Source of the DNA: Bradyrhizobium sp. WBOS07
GTDB taxonomy: Bacteria; Pseudomonadota; Alphaproteobacteria; Rhizobiales; Xanthobacteraceae
Length of the DNA: 64,000 bases
NCBI RefSeq assembly: GCF_024585165.1
Contig: NZ_CP029008.1
Span: 3,162,001 to 3,226,000 of the forward strand
Direction of reading: 5' to 3'
Below the pieces are notes generated by a model. The model made no database searches, was not told the DNA's origin, and saw only the letters and a program-made list of their open reading frames with translations. Positions 7,140 to 15,835 of this stretch are shown here, piece by piece (the first letter of the stretch is position 1; each line of letters opens with the position of its first letter). The translations under genes and the position numbers were made by a program.

Positions 7140-7292
7140 ATGGTCCGCATCGAATATCTCAAGCGACAGATCGCCCGCGCCGAGCGCCTGGCCAAGGCCA
7201 TCCTCGACCGCCAGACCGCCGAGCGGCTGCAAGCCTTCGCCGCCGAATGCCGCACGGAATTGTCGGAGCTGACAGTCAAGCAGGCCGCGTGA
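7140..7292 (+). CDS. Small hypothetical protein (50 aa)
   Basis: The ATG at 7140 is preceded by GAAAGGTG. The 50-residue product MVRIEYLKRQIARAERL...VKQAA is highly charged, predicted to be all helical, and contains a single Cys. Codon use is like that of its neighbours. It has the appearance of a genuine small cytoplasmic protein. No named family is recognised. It could be co-transcribed with the GST 75 nt upstream. Confidence is moderate because of its size. Confidence 0.6.
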   Translation: MVRIEYLKRQIARAERLAKAILDRQTAERLQAFAAECRTELSELTVKQAA

Positions 7293-7320
7293 GGCGTGCC
7301 GGCGCTGGATGCGTGAGAAA

Positions 7321-7408
7321 CGTAGGGCGGATTAGCGAAGCGTAATCCGCCACTTCTCCATCTGGTGACATATAACTTGTTGGATTACGCTTCGCTAATC
7401 CACCCTAC
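7321..7408. repeat. Family B intergenic palindrome, copy 2
   Basis: GTAGGGCGGATTAGCGAAGCG...CGTAATCC on the left and GGATTACGCTTCGCTAATCC...ACCCTAC on the right form arms of more than 25 bp with few mismatches, around a roughly 30-bp AT-richer centre. It lies between convergent genes and may end both transcripts. Confidence 0.85.
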
Positions 7409-7411
7409 CCG

Positions 7412-7780
7412 TTACACCAGCTTCAGCGGCGCATCGGCGACGACGCGCAGGTCGATGCGCCCGATCAAAGCCGCGCGCCGCGCCTCCTCAGCACCGATCG
7501 CATCATCCGTCTGCCGCAGCGTGCTGACGTTCGAGCCGAGCGAAACGATCCCGCCGAGAACCAGAGCGATCGAGCCGAGCGCTGCGGTCTGACCGAAGCC
7601 GAACAGCCCGAGGATCGTCACCAACAGCAGCGCAGCACCAACACCGATGGCGATCTTGGACGCCAGGATGTACTTCCGGCAGCGCTCGGCGATCTCGGCG
7701 AGAGTCTCGATCCGATCTTCGATGTCGGAGATTTCGTCGGTCGGATCGTCTTCGGTCATTGGATATGAGCTTGCGGCCAT
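7412..7780 (-). CDS. Hypothetical membrane protein with N-terminal coiled coil
   Basis: This protein has 122 residues from 7780, or 115 if the second ATG at 7759 is used; neither has a convincing ribosome site. An acidic helical segment (EDRIETLAEIAERCRKYIL) precedes two hydrophobic helices at about residues 43-62 and 66-84 (KIAIGVGAALLLVTILGLFGF and ALGSIALVLGGIVSLG). A charged C-terminal helix contains EEARRAALIGRIDLR. Topology suggests a small hairpin membrane protein with both ends in the cytoplasm. I do not recognise the family. Confidence 0.7.
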   Translation of the reverse strand: MAASSYPMTEDDPTDEISDIEDRIETLAEIAERCRKYILASKIAIGVGAALLLVTILGLFGFGQTAALGSIALVLGGIVSLGSNVSTLRQTDDAIGAEEARRAALIGRIDLRVVADAPLKLV

Positions 7781-7848
7781 TGCGTCATGAACTGAACTTA
7801 CATGTGGTGCGGGTCAAGCGAATCCGTAACCCAGCGATTGCAAGGTCC

Positions 7849-8274
7849 CTAGATTGCTGATTGCGGCCCGTCCTTCACCTCTACCTGCTTCGCGAGGAGC
7901 CAGCCGGACAATCCGTACGAAGAGGAGAGTTCGAATCCTCGGATACCCTTGGCGCCGAGCATTGCGCCAGCCGAATCGAGATCCGCGGCCCATGGTCCCG
8001 GCGCCCCCGACATCCGAAAAGACTCTTTGATTTCAGATTGATGATCGAACAGAAGCTTTTCGACCGGAACTTCTGTCAACGAAAGGATGATATTGCCAAA
8101 CGCGTCGTCCCAAAAATGGTAGCCTTCCACACCATCAAACAGGACGATGCGGTTCAAGGACGGGGCTAATGTCGGATGCGACCTAGTATCACGCCGTACG
8201 CGCAACATGATGCGGCGTGCCTCGCAATGAACTTCATAAGAAATCAGAAAATAGTCATGGAGCGACGGCAACAC
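7849..8274 (-). CDS. Hypothetical protein (141 aa, GTG start)
   Basis: This protein reads from a GTG at 8274 with an AGGTG site about 9 nt upstream. It is soluble and mixed alpha/beta, with the segments NRIVLFDGVEGYHFWDDAFGN and SEIKESFRMSG and a C-terminal GFELSSSYGLSGWLLAKQVEV. The local base composition is lower in GC than that of the neighbouring genes. This and the isolated position suggest possible acquisition, and the general look (a small beta-rich protein of this size) is reminiscent of immunity-like proteins, but no family is recognised and no toxin partner is visible. Confidence 0.6.
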   Translation of the reverse strand: MLPSLHDYFLISYEVHCEARRIMLRVRRDTRSHPTLAPSLNRIVLFDGVEGYHFWDDAFGNIILSLTEVPVEKLLFDHQSEIKESFRMSGAPGPWAADLDSAGAMLGAKGIRGFELSSSYGLSGWLLAKQVEVKDGPQSAI

Positions 8275-8359
8275 GACTTACACCTGATGTCTGTTTCGCA
8301 AGCACGTTCCTCTTAGCCGGCCGCTTGAGCCGAGGCGAAGTGCGGAGCCGAAACGAAAA

Positions 8360-8384
8360 CCCGGATGTCGTGCGCTCATCCGGG
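8360..8384. repeat. Shortened family B palindrome, copy 3
   Basis: CCCGGATG and CATCCGGG arms are followed by GCTACG, the same outer sequence as in copy 1. It lies 10 nt beyond the stop of the carboxylase beta subunit gene and may act as its transcript end. Confidence 0.55.
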
Positions 8385-8393
8385 CTACGTTTC

Positions 8394-9926
8394 TCACAAC
8401 GGCAGATTGTCGTGCTTCTTCGCCGGCATTTCCGTCTTCTTGTCCTTCAGCATCGCCAGCGCCCGCGCGATCCGCTTCCGTGTCGAGTGCGGCATGATGA
8501 CGTCGTCGATATAGCCGCGCTCGGCGGCGATGAAGGGCGAGAGGAATCGGTCTTCGTATTCCTTCGTTCGGGCCGCGATCTTGTCGGGGTCGCCGATGTC
8601 GGAGCGGAAGATGATCTCGACCGCGCCCTTGGCGCCCATCACCGCGATCTGTGCGGTCGGCCAGGCGTAGTTCATATCAGCGCCGATCTCCTTGGAGGCC
8701 ATGACGTCGAAGGCGCCGCCATAGGCCTTGCGGGTGATGACGGTGACGAGCGGTACGGTGCACTGGGAATAGGCGAACAACAACTTCGCGCCGTGCTTGA
8801 TCAGGCCGCCATATTCCTGCGCGGTGCCGGGCAGGAAGCCGGGAACGTCGACGAAGGTCACGATCGGGATGTTGAAGGCGTCGCAGAAGCGGACGAAGCG
8901 CGCGGCTTTCCGCGAGGCGTCGCTGTCGAGCACGCCGGCGAGCACCATCGGCTGATTGGCGACGAAGCCGACGGTACGGCCGGCGATGCGGCCGAAGCCG
9001 GTGACGATGTTCTTGGCGAAGGCTTCCGCGATCTCGAAGAAGTCGCCCTCGTCCACGACCTTCAGGATCAGCTCCTTCATGTCGTAGGGCTTGTTCGGAT
9101 TGTCGGGGATCAGCGTGTCCAGGGACATGTCGACCCGCCCGATATCGTCGAAGCTCGGCCATTCCGGCACGCCATCCGTATTGTTGGACGGCAGGAAGTC
9201 GATCAGGCGCCGCATCTGCAAGAGCGTCTCGACGTCGTTCTCGAAGGCGCCGTCGGCGATCGAGGAGCGCGTGGCGTGCACGCTGGCGCCGCCCAGTTCT
9301 TCGGCGGTGACGACCTCGTTGGTCACGGTCTTCACGACGTCGGGCCCTGTGACGAACATGTAGCTGGTGTTCTTCACCATGAAGATGAAGTCGGTCATCG
9401 CGGGCGAATAGACGTCGCCGCCGGCGCAGGGCCCCATGATGACGGAGATCTGTGGGATCACGCCCGAGGCCAGCACGTTGCGGCGGAAAACGTAGGAGTA
9501 GCCGGCGAGCGCGGCAACGCCCTCCTGAATGCGGGCGCCACCGGCGTCATAGAGGCCGATGATGGGCGCCCTCGCCTTCATCGCCATGTCCTGGAGTTTC
9601 GTGATCTTCAGCGCGTGGGTCTCGGACAGCGAGCCGCCGAACACGGTGAAATCCTTGGCGAAGACAAACGTCTTGCGGCCGTTGACGGTGCCCCAGCCGG
9701 TGACGACGCCGTCGCCGGGCACCTTGGTCTTCTCCATCCCGAATTCGGTGGAGCGGTGCTCGACGAACATGTCGAACTCCTCGAACGACCCCTTGTCGAG
9801 CAGCAGCTCGATGCGCTCGCGCGCCGTCAGCTTGCCGCGGGCGTGTTGCGCCTCGATGCGCTTCTCCCCGCCGCCGAGTTTTGCGCCGGCACGACGATCT
9901 TCAAGGGCGTCCAGGATGTGTTTCAT
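8394..9926 (-). CDS. pccB: Acyl-CoA (propionyl-CoA) carboxylase beta subunit
   Basis: This 510-residue carboxyltransferase matches the usual PccB length. The N-terminal half carries [38 protein letters not shown] and the oxyanion-hole segment [17 protein letters not shown]. The C-terminal half carries [27 protein letters not shown] and the second oxyanion segment [24 protein letters not shown]. The enzyme transfers CO2 from biotin to propionyl-CoA, giving methylmalonyl-CoA. The biotin carboxylase/carrier subunit needed for activity is not in this window. The propionyl assignment rests on overall similarity; another short acyl-CoA is possible. Confidence 0.93.
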   Translation of the reverse strand: MKHILDALEDRRAGAKLGGGEKRIEAQHARGKLTARERIELLLDKGSFEEFDMFVEHRSTEFGMEKTKVPGDGVVTGWGTVNGRKTFVFAKDFTVFGGSLSETHALKITKLQDMAMKARAPIIGLYDAGGARIQEGVAALAGYSYVFRRNVLASGVIPQISVIMGPCAGGDVYSPAMTDFIFMVKNTSYMFVTGPDVVKTVTNEVVTAEELGGASVHATRSSIADGAFENDVETLLQMRRLIDFLPSNNTDGVPEWPSFDDIGRVDMSLDTLIPDNPNKPYDMKELILKVVDEGDFFEIAEAFAKNIVTGFGRIAGRTVGFVANQPMVLAGVLDSDASRKAARFVRFCDAFNIPIVTFVDVPGFLPGTAQEYGGLIKHGAKLLFAYSQCTVPLVTVITRKAYGGAFDVMASKEIGADMNYAWPTAQIAVMGAKGAVEIIFRSDIGDPDKIAARTKEYEDRFLSPFIAAERGYIDDVIMPHSTRKRIARALAMLKDKKTEMPAKKHDNLPL

Positions 9927-10301
9927 TTGCTCCCGCCAGTTCTAAAGCCTTCAGCGATGCCGGGGGTTCTAACACGGCATTTTGCAAGCCGGAAAGCGCC
10001 TTTCCGCGTCGCAGGGCTGCCCTGAGGCAGCGGGAAAGCGCAAGGAATTCCAGAGTTTGCCGGGTAGCCGAGGCTGGAGGCGGGAATGACCGGACGTGCC
10101 GCGGTCGGGCTTCGCCATCTCGGCCTGGATGGCGCGCAGACGAGCGCCTGATCCGGCCGGCTGCCCGCGAAATTGGTGCCCTGGCCCGGTTGACCGGGGC
10201 TGCCGATTCAGGCTTGCTTCGCGCTTGCGATCAGGCGCCGAATGTTGCGTGAGCCCAGTCGGTACGGCGGCGGTCACCACGCCCTGCCCCAGGCATCCCT
10301 C
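9927..10301. other. 375-bp gap without recognised gene
   Basis: The frames here are short and not protein-like. A CCCGGTTGACCGGG hairpin is present near 10183-10197. The region lies between divergent genes, so it should contain both promoters, but no convincing -35/-10 pair was found. No RNA gene is recognised. Confidence 0.4.
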
Positions 10302-10895
10302 ATGTCCGCGACGGTCGTTCCCCTGCCGCCAAGCTCATCGTCAGAGACCGTCGGCTTCCTGCGGCGCATGGCCGGCATGGTGTCGGGGCGGAATGGCGAG
10401 ATGCTGCTGCGCGCCGCGAGCCTGATCGAGCAGCTCGGCCAGCGGGCGATGTCGGCCGAGCGGCTGTATCACGAGCAGCAGATCGAGAGCACGCGCAACG
10501 CCGAGCTGCGCGAGGCCGCCGAGCTCGCCTCCGACGCCATGGTCGGCCAGATCGAGGTGCTGCGGGCGCAGCTGGCCGAAGTCACCGCGGCAGCCGCAGC
10601 AGAGCGTGCCGCCTTCGATGCCGAGCGCGGCAGGCTGATCGGCCTGATGCAGGATGCCGAAGGCCATATCGTCAAGCTCGCGACCGAGCTGGACACCTTG
10701 CGCGCCTCGGTCGACAGCTTCAACGAGACCGCGGTCTCGGTGCCGATCGAGGTGCTGCGGCTTGCGCGAACACAGTTCGATTATCTCTCCACCGGCTTTG
10801 CCCGCAAGGGCGACGTAATCTCGCAGGCGATGAGCGAGATCGGCGGCTTTGCCATCGACCAGGCGCTGACCGCGAAGACGGCCGACAAGGCCTGA
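10302..10895 (+). CDS. Hypothetical coiled-coil protein
   Basis: This 197-residue protein is dominated by a long helical region from residue 35 to about 140 rich in Ala, Glu, Arg and Leu (AEVTAAAAAERAAFDAERGRL...), with the heptad pattern of a coiled coil. The C-terminal part FLSTGFARKGDV-like segment is amphipathic. There is no signal peptide or membrane helix. The start at 10302 was chosen because the protein-like composition begins there; the ribosome site is weak. The family is unknown; structural or scaffolding roles are possible. Confidence 0.65.
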   Translation: MSATVVPLPPSSSSETVGFLRRMAGMVSGRNGEMLLRAASLIEQLGQRAMSAERLYHEQQIESTRNAELREAAELASDAMVGQIEVLRAQLAEVTAAAAAERAAFDAERGRLIGLMQDAEGHIVKLATELDTLRASVDSFNETAVSVPIEVLRLARTQFDYLSTGFARKGDVISQAMSEIGGFAIDQALTAKTADKA

Positions 10896-10914
10896 GGCCA
10901 TCCACGAAGTAGCC

Positions 10915-10999
10915 GTCATGCCCGGGCTTGTCCCGGGCATCCACGTCTTTGGTGCCGGCGAAGAAGATCGTGGATGGCCGGGACGAGCCCGGCCATGAC
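10915..10999. repeat. Family C intergenic palindrome, copy 1
   Basis: GTCATGCCCGGGCTTGTCCC... and ...GGACGAGCCCGGCCATGAC are inverted over about 30 bp, with CATCCACG/CGTGGATG inside. It stands between the coiled-coil gene and the dienelactone hydrolase pseudogene. A relative with similar outer GTCGTCCC/GGGACGAC arms is at 22097-22230. Confidence 0.8.
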
Positions 11000-11047
11000 G
11001 TGGTGGAAACAGCCTCCCAACTCACGCGCGTCCCTGCCTGCGTCAAA

Positions 11048-11076
11048 TTGACAGCGCGCGGCTCGGTTGTTCTACT
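11048..11076 (+). promoter_or_regulatory. Sigma-70-like promoter of the dienelactone hydrolase pseudogene
   Basis: TTGACA at 11048-11053, a 17-bp spacer, then TCTACT at 11071-11076. The -35 box is perfect and the -10 matches 4 of 6. The expected start of transcription is about 20 nt before the ATG at 11102. Confidence 0.6.
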
Positions 11077-11101
11077 TGATGAAAATATCTGGGAGGATCC
11101 G

Positions 11102-12036
11102 ATGGCCACCAACTGGCGCGCTGCCGTGCTCATCGCACTGTGCGTTTCGAGTTCATTCGTCGCCGGCACAGCCGCCCAAGCGCAATCCCTGCCCAAGGAA
11201 GTCGCCACCCGCACCGAGATCTACCCGATCCCCTCTCTCACACTCTCCGACCAGCAATTCCTGAGCGGCGATGCCGCCGCAGGCAAGCCGGTGACGGTGG
11301 CAGCCGAATTCCGTGTTGCGCAAGGCACCGGCAAGCTCCCCGTCGTGGTGCTGATGCACGGCTCCAGCGGCGTCGGCGCCACCACCGAGGCCTGGGTGCG
11401 CGCCTTCAACGCCATGGGCATCTCGACCTTCGTGATCGACGGGTTCACCGGCCGCGGGCTGACGATGGTGGGCCCGAACCAGGCCCTGCTTGGCCGGCTC
11501 AATCTGATCATCGCTTCTCGCGCGGCGGACAAGCGACGCTCTATGCAAGTGTCGATCGCTTCAACAAGCTCTGGAACAAGTCCGGCATCACCTTCGCCGC
11601 CTATGTCCCGTTCTATCCGGATTGCTCGACGAGCTATGTCGGCGACGACGGGGTCGTCGCACGCCCGATCCGCATCTTCCACGGCACGCCCGACGACTAC
11701 AATCCCGTCAGCAGCTGCAAGGCGTTTGTCGAACGGCTCAAGGCCGCAGGGCGCGACGTGGTGCTGACCGAATATCCCGACAGCGCGCACGGGTTCGACA
11801 GCGGCCTGCTTGGCGTCAGCACCGTTGCGGTGTCGGCCAATTCGCAGACGGTGCGCAACTGCAAGATCAAGGAAGGTGACGGCGGCGTGCTCATGAACGG
11901 CGATACCAACGCGCCCTTCACCTACAAGGACGCCTGCGTCGAGCTGAACCCGCATGTCGGCGGCAATCCGAAGACGGCCGCCGAGGCGCGCAAGGCGGTA
12001 CAGGAGTTCTTGCAGGCGCTGTTCAAGCTGGGTTGA
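11102..12036 (+). pseudogene. Dienelactone hydrolase family protein, broken by an internal out-of-frame deletion
   Basis: The 5' part (11102 to about 11513) has a GGGAGGA site, a signal peptide ending in AQA, and the alpha/beta-hydrolase strand LPVVVLMHGSSGVG. It is in frame 2. The 3' part (about 11514-12036) is in frame 1 and holds FSRGGQATLYASVDRF (nucleophile elbow), the IRIFHGTPDDYNP region with the acid, and YPDSAHGFDSG with the catalytic His. Between LNLI and FSRGG, intact members have a further stretch of about 20-25 residues, so both sequence and frame are lost. The remainder is undamaged, so the event is recent or is an assembly error. If intact it would be a periplasmic hydrolase. 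Confidence 0.8.
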
Positions 12037-12060
12037 GACAGGCCGCTCCGTCCGCGGTGT

Positions 12061-12150
12061 CGTAGGGTGGGCAAAGCGTAGCGTGCCCACGAATTTCGGA
12101 TGATGGAAAGAGCTCGTGGGCACGGCGCTGGCGCCTTTGCCCACCCTACG
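12061..12150. repeat. Family A intergenic palindrome, copy 2
   Basis: CGTAGGGTGGGCAAAGCG... and ...CTTTGCCCACCCTACG outer arms with inner CGTGCCCACGA/TCGTGGGCACG. It lies between convergent genes (pseudogene and beta-lactamase) and could terminate both. Confidence 0.87.
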
Positions 12151-12169
12151 AGGGCTGCTCAAGACAGCG

Positions 12170-12988
12170 CTAGATCGCGCCGATCTCGGCAAGGCAGGCT
12201 TGCGTCAGCGACATGCGCTCGGCGGCGAGGCGCGGCTCTTTGCAATCCATGTTGAGCGCAAACACCGTGTGCGCCTCGCCCTTCTCGGCCCAGCCGACCA
12301 TCCAACCGAGCGACGCCTCGCCGCGCTCGGCACCGAGCAGGCCCGACTTGGCGCGGATGACGCTGTCGCCCACCTTGGTCACCGGCAGGATGTCGGCGAC
12401 GAGGTCCTGGCTCCGCTTCGAGATTGGCAGCGCGCGGCGGCGCAGCCGGTCGACGAAATCGATCTGCTCGACCGGATCGATGCGCAAGGCCCCCGTCAGC
12501 CAGAACTGGTCGATGCCGCCGCCGATGTCGCGATTGCCGTAGTCGAACTCGTCGAGATATTCCTGCATGCGCTCCTGGCCGATGCGGCGCGCGATCTCCT
12601 GATACACCGGCACCGCGCTGACCGCGATCGCACTGCGCAGCGTGTGATCCTTGTTCCAGGCCTCGATCGGACGCTTCACGCCGTCCCAGGGGAAGACGTC
12701 CTTGTCGGGATCGGCGACGACGCCGGTCTCGATCGCGATCAGCGAGTTCGGGATCTTGAAGGTCGAAGCTGGCAGCTTGCTCTCGCCCGAGCGATCCTTG
12801 TCGCTGGCGACGACCAGATAATCCTCCACCTTGTAGCCGACGAAGGTGCCCGATGTGCCGAGGTCGGTGAAGCGCTTTGCGAGACTGTCACGAATCTCGT
12901 TGCGCGGCGGCGCGACGTGAGCGAGCGCGTGCCGCGGCAGGATGGCAGATGCGGCGAGCAGGCCGAGAGTGGAGCGGCGGGTCAGCAA
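12170..12988 (-). CDS. Class D (OXA-type) beta-lactamase
   Basis: With a TTG start at 12988 the protein has 272 residues, the usual class D length. All active-site elements are present: S75-T-F-K78 (acylated Ser and carbamylated Lys), S124-A-V126, Y150-G-N, W163 in FWLTGAL, and K214-S-G, plus GWMVGW near the end. The enzyme hydrolyses beta-lactams in the periplasm. The N-terminus LTRRSTLGLLAAS looks like a twin-arginine signal rather than a plain Sec signal. TTG was chosen because AGGA lies about 10 nt upstream and the signal begins there; a GTG at 13015 is the alternative. No regulator is adjacent. Activity and spectrum cannot be predicted. Confidence 0.92.
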   Translation of the reverse strand: MLTRRSTLGLLAASAILPRHALAHVAPPRNEIRDSLAKRFTDLGTSGTFVGYKVEDYLVVASDKDRSGESKLPASTFKIPNSLIAIETGVVADPDKDVFPWDGVKRPIEAWNKDHTLRSAIAVSAVPVYQEIARRIGQERMQEYLDEFDYGNRDIGGGIDQFWLTGALRIDPVEQIDFVDRLRRRALPISKRSQDLVADILPVTKVGDSVIRAKSGLLGAERGEASLGWMVGWAEKGEAHTVFALNMDCKEPRLAAERMSLTQACLAEIGAI

Positions 12989-13056
12989 AGCGAGACATCC
13001 TGAATTGAGCAGCACGTCGGCACCATGGCGGCGCCACGTGGTGAAACGATGACGGG

Positions 13057-13320
13057 CTACCGCCCCCGGCCCGACAGCCGCAGCACGAACACCAGCACCT
13101 CGGCGACGGCCTTGTAGAGGTCGGGCGGGATCTCCTCGCCGAGCTCGACCTTGGACAGCGCGCCGGCCAGGACCTCGTTCTCCTCGATCGGGATGTCGTG
13201 GGCCTTGGCGATCTCGACGATCTTCTCGCCGATCGTGCCCTTGCCCTTGGCGACGACGACCGGCGCGCCGGAGCCCCTCTCGTAATGCAGCGCGATCGCC
13301 AGCTTGGACGGGTCGCTCAT
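13057..13320 (-). CDS. Stand-alone FlhB C-terminal domain protein (YlqH-like)
   Basis: This 87-residue protein aligns to the cytoplasmic C-terminal piece of FlhB/YscU that remains after self-cleavage: [40 protein letters not shown] and [16 protein letters not shown]. It has no membrane part, and begins SDPSK where FlhB has N-P-T-H, so it lacks the cleavage motif. Its gene overlaps the upstream FliK-like gene by 4 nt. In Bacillus the same kind of pair (YlqG/YlqH) is known. It may compete with or help FlhB in substrate switching of a flagellar type III export gate; that is inference. Confidence 0.85.
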   Translation of the reverse strand: MSDPSKLAIALHYERGSGAPVVVAKGKGTIGEKIVEIAKAHDIPIEENEVLAGALSKVELGEEIPPDLYKAVAEVLVFVLRLSGRGR

Positions 13321-14900
13321 GTGGCGCGATCCAGGAAATGGCCGGCGCGGGCCGGCGCCGGTTGCGGTGGCGTGCCGTCGCGAACCAGGATCTCGCCGGG
13401 CTTGAGCTCGGCCCGCACCAGGGCCTGGCTGAGCTCACCGATGCCGGCGCGGAGCTGCTGCGCGGTTGTCGGCCGCTCCGCCCACATCCGCACGAAGGTC
13501 TGGTCGCCGCTCAGCGTGATCAGCGCGTGGACGGGGCCCGCCGGCTCGACATCGAGCGTGAAGCGCGCGCGCCAGGCTTGCCTGGCGGCATCGGCGGATT
13601 CGCCAGCGCCATCGCGCGAGATCTCGAACTGCGCCATCGCGGTGCCTTGCGGCGTCGCGAACGGAATCTCGAAATTCCACTGCGGCACATTCGGATCAAC
13701 GCGGTGACCGCCGGCGTCGGTGCGATCGGGGAGCGATGCGACCTGAAGCAGGGTCTGCCGCGCGATCGCGGCGTCGGTCTCATCGAGCAGGCGATGCACG
13801 GTCGCAGCGAGCGGCGTATCCGGCGCGAGCGATGGCGAGGCGATGGATTGGGCCGAGGGCAGCGCGCCACGGAACGGCGGCGGTGTCGCACGCGCTGCCG
13901 CCTCGAAGATCTCGCCGTCGGGCACCGCTTTGTTGGAGCCGGGCACATTCCCGGTCAGGCGCGGCAGGTTTTGCGTGACCTCCTGTAGCAGGCTCGCGGC
14001 AAGGCCGGCGGACATGCGCGGCATCGCCATTGGCGGCGCGTCGGCCGCCAGGTCGCCCAGCATCGCCGCTGCGAGATTGGCGTTGCGCGGCTGTTGCGCA
14101 CTTGCGGGAGCGATCGACGGCGATACGGCCGGCTGAGCCGGCGCGGCGGCGGCCTGCGGTGTCGCCGTGGAGCCGGCCGGGATCGCGGCGCCCTGGCTCT
14201 GCGGCGCCGCCGTCCCGATCGTGGCCAAGGTCTGGCGCAACACCAGCAGCGCCGCCTTCAAATCCGGAACGGCCCCGGAGGACGGCGCCGTGCCTGCGGC
14301 CAGTGAAGCCTCGAGGAACAGCCCTGACTTCTGGAAGGCGGATTCGATGCCGCCGCCATCGAGGGCGGGGTCGAGCGGCGTCTGCTGTGCCAGCACGTTC
14401 AGCACCGCCTGCTTCAGGCCCGCCGGCAAATCGCTGCCGGTGACGACGGCCGCCAGATTGGCGAACAGCGGCGCCTGGCTGCCCTGCTTGGCCGCAGCCT
14501 CGGCCGAGGCTGCGCTGACGGCGACCTGCTCCAACGGCGTGAGCGTATTGCGCGTCGCGGACGGCGCGAGCGGCGGGCTTTCCACCAGCGAGGCAGCGCG
14601 AGGCGTCAGCGTGACCTGATCGGGAGATGCCTCGCCTACGCCGCTCATGATCGCAAGGCGGATGGTGCCGTCGCTCTTCGACACCGCGAGTTGCAGATTC
14701 TGCCCCGGTGTCAGCGCCACTTCCGACAACACGTCCATCGAGAGGTTGGCGATCGCGATCCGCACCAGATTGTCGGCCATCACGCTGACGACCCGTGCGT
14801 TCACGACGCTGCCGGCCTGAAGCGCGAGGTCAGGCGTCGTCGCATCAGCTACAGGGCTGGCGGCACTGACGCGTACGATGGAAGTGACCGGCGTCGGCAT
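13317..14900 (-). CDS. FliK-like flagellar hook-length control protein
   Basis: This 527-residue protein has a long Ala/Pro/Gln-rich low-complexity middle (residues about 120-390), as expected of a hook-length ruler. The folded C-terminal domain at about residues 400-510 resembles Flg_hook: [39 protein letters not shown] and [21 protein letters not shown]. FliK-type C-terminal domains contact FlhB to stop hook export. Here the next gene, overlapping by 4 nt, encodes exactly such an FlhB C-terminal domain. The N-terminal part ([21 protein letters not shown]) looks like a small beta domain. No other flagellar gene is near. Confidence 0.82.
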   Translation of the reverse strand: MPTPVTSIVRVSAASPVADATTPDLALQAGSVVNARVVSVMADNLVRIAIANLSMDVLSEVALTPGQNLQLAVSKSDGTIRLAIMSGVGEASPDQVTLTPRAASLVESPPLAPSATRNTLTPLEQVAVSAASAEAAAKQGSQAPLFANLAAVVTGSDLPAGLKQAVLNVLAQQTPLDPALDGGGIESAFQKSGLFLEASLAAGTAPSSGAVPDLKAALLVLRQTLATIGTAAPQSQGAAIPAGSTATPQAAAAPAQPAVSPSIAPASAQQPRNANLAAAMLGDLAADAPPMAMPRMSAGLAASLLQEVTQNLPRLTGNVPGSNKAVPDGEIFEAAARATPPPFRGALPSAQSIASPSLAPDTPLAATVHRLLDETDAAIARQTLLQVASLPDRTDAGGHRVDPNVPQWNFEIPFATPQGTAMAQFEISRDGAGESADAARQAWRARFTLDVEPAGPVHALITLSGDQTFVRMWAERPTTAQQLRAGIGELSQALVRAELKPGEILVRDGTPPQPAPARAGHFLDRAT

Positions 14901-14967
14901 CTCAGGGGGCCCAAGGGAGCACGGGAAGGAACACCGCCACCCTAACGCCTGCGTCGTAAACCTCTCG

Positions 14968-15762
14968 TTAAGGACCTCTGGCCGCGGGCGCCTTCACCGC
15001 CGCCAAGACCGTCACGGCGGCCTCGAAATCCCGCAGGCGCGTGGCCCGGCGGGCGGCCGCCTCCTCGTCCACGCCCCATTGCTCGGCATTCCAGTCCTCA
15101 TCGACATGGGCGGCGGCCCAGACCTGGCCGGCATCGCGCACGCCATGGGCCAGTGCCAAGGCGAGCAGCGCCGAACCGGTCAGGGTCGTCACCACATGGA
15201 GCGCGGCGACCGACCAGGGGTCCTCGGGCAGCGCGGCACGTGCGATCCGGAGCGCCTCATCCGGCTGCTTCACGTGCATGACGCCCTCGGACAGGATGAA
15301 ATGCGCCCCCAGCGCCTCCGCCGCCCAGAACAGCACGGGGTCCCAATGCGCCGCCTCGCGGGCGACCAGCCCTTCGGGGTGGCCGGCGCGATAGAACAGC
15401 AGGTCGGACTCGAAGTATTTGGCGAGATCATCGCTGACCAGCCCAACGCGGTCGACGACGCCCTCCACCACGCTGTTGGCGATCCGCGTCAGCGGCATGC
15501 TCACCGGATCGATGCTCTCGCCCTGGGCCGCCCATTCCGCGGCCACGGCATCGGCGAGCGTCCGTGCCGGGATCACCACCTGGCGGGCGGACGGCGTGCG
15601 GATCGGCCTGCCATCGAGCGTGATGGCAAAACCGCCCTCGGCGTCAGTGACACCGGCCTCCTTGTAGAAGCGCTTGCGCAGCGGCGTGCGCGCGGACGCG
15701 CGCGCCGATTCCCGCGGGTCCGGCGGGGGCTGGCTTGCTGCTTCTTCGAACAATTCGCGCAT
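14968..15762 (-). CDS. ATP12 family F1-ATPase assembly chaperone
   Basis: This 264-residue protein matches the ATP12 family: KRFYKEAGVTDAEGGFAITLDGRPIRTPS near residue 30, LADAVAAEWAAQGE, and IDPVSMPLTRIANSVVEG, followed by SDDLAKYFESDLLFYRA. In mitochondria ATP12 binds the F1 alpha subunit and prevents its aggregation until beta joins; alphaproteobacterial homologues are presumed to do the same in the cytoplasm. It is probably monocistronic or led by the downstream-transcribed FliK gene 67 nt away. There is no signal peptide, in agreement with a cytosolic chaperone. Confidence 0.9.
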   Translation of the reverse strand: MRELFEEAASQPPPDPRESARASARTPLRKRFYKEAGVTDAEGGFAITLDGRPIRTPSARQVVIPARTLADAVAAEWAAQGESIDPVSMPLTRIANSVVEGVVDRVGLVSDDLAKYFESDLLFYRAGHPEGLVAREAAHWDPVLFWAAEALGAHFILSEGVMHVKQPDEALRIARAALPEDPWSVAALHVVTTLTGSALLALALAHGVRDAGQVWAAAHVDEDWNAEQWGVDEEAAARRATRLRDFEAAVTVLAAVKAPAARGP

Positions 15763-15835
15763 CGGTCTTTCGATCCTTGTCGTTCGTCACGTTACCTGTG
15801 TCGTAATGGCTTCGCCAGGACGTCCATCAGTGCTG

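Noticed and set aside
8217..10025. 602-residue plus-strand frame opposite the carboxylase beta subunit
   Set aside because: It covers the whole of a clear PccB gene and shows the His/Asp/Arg/Gly-rich composition of an antisense frame.
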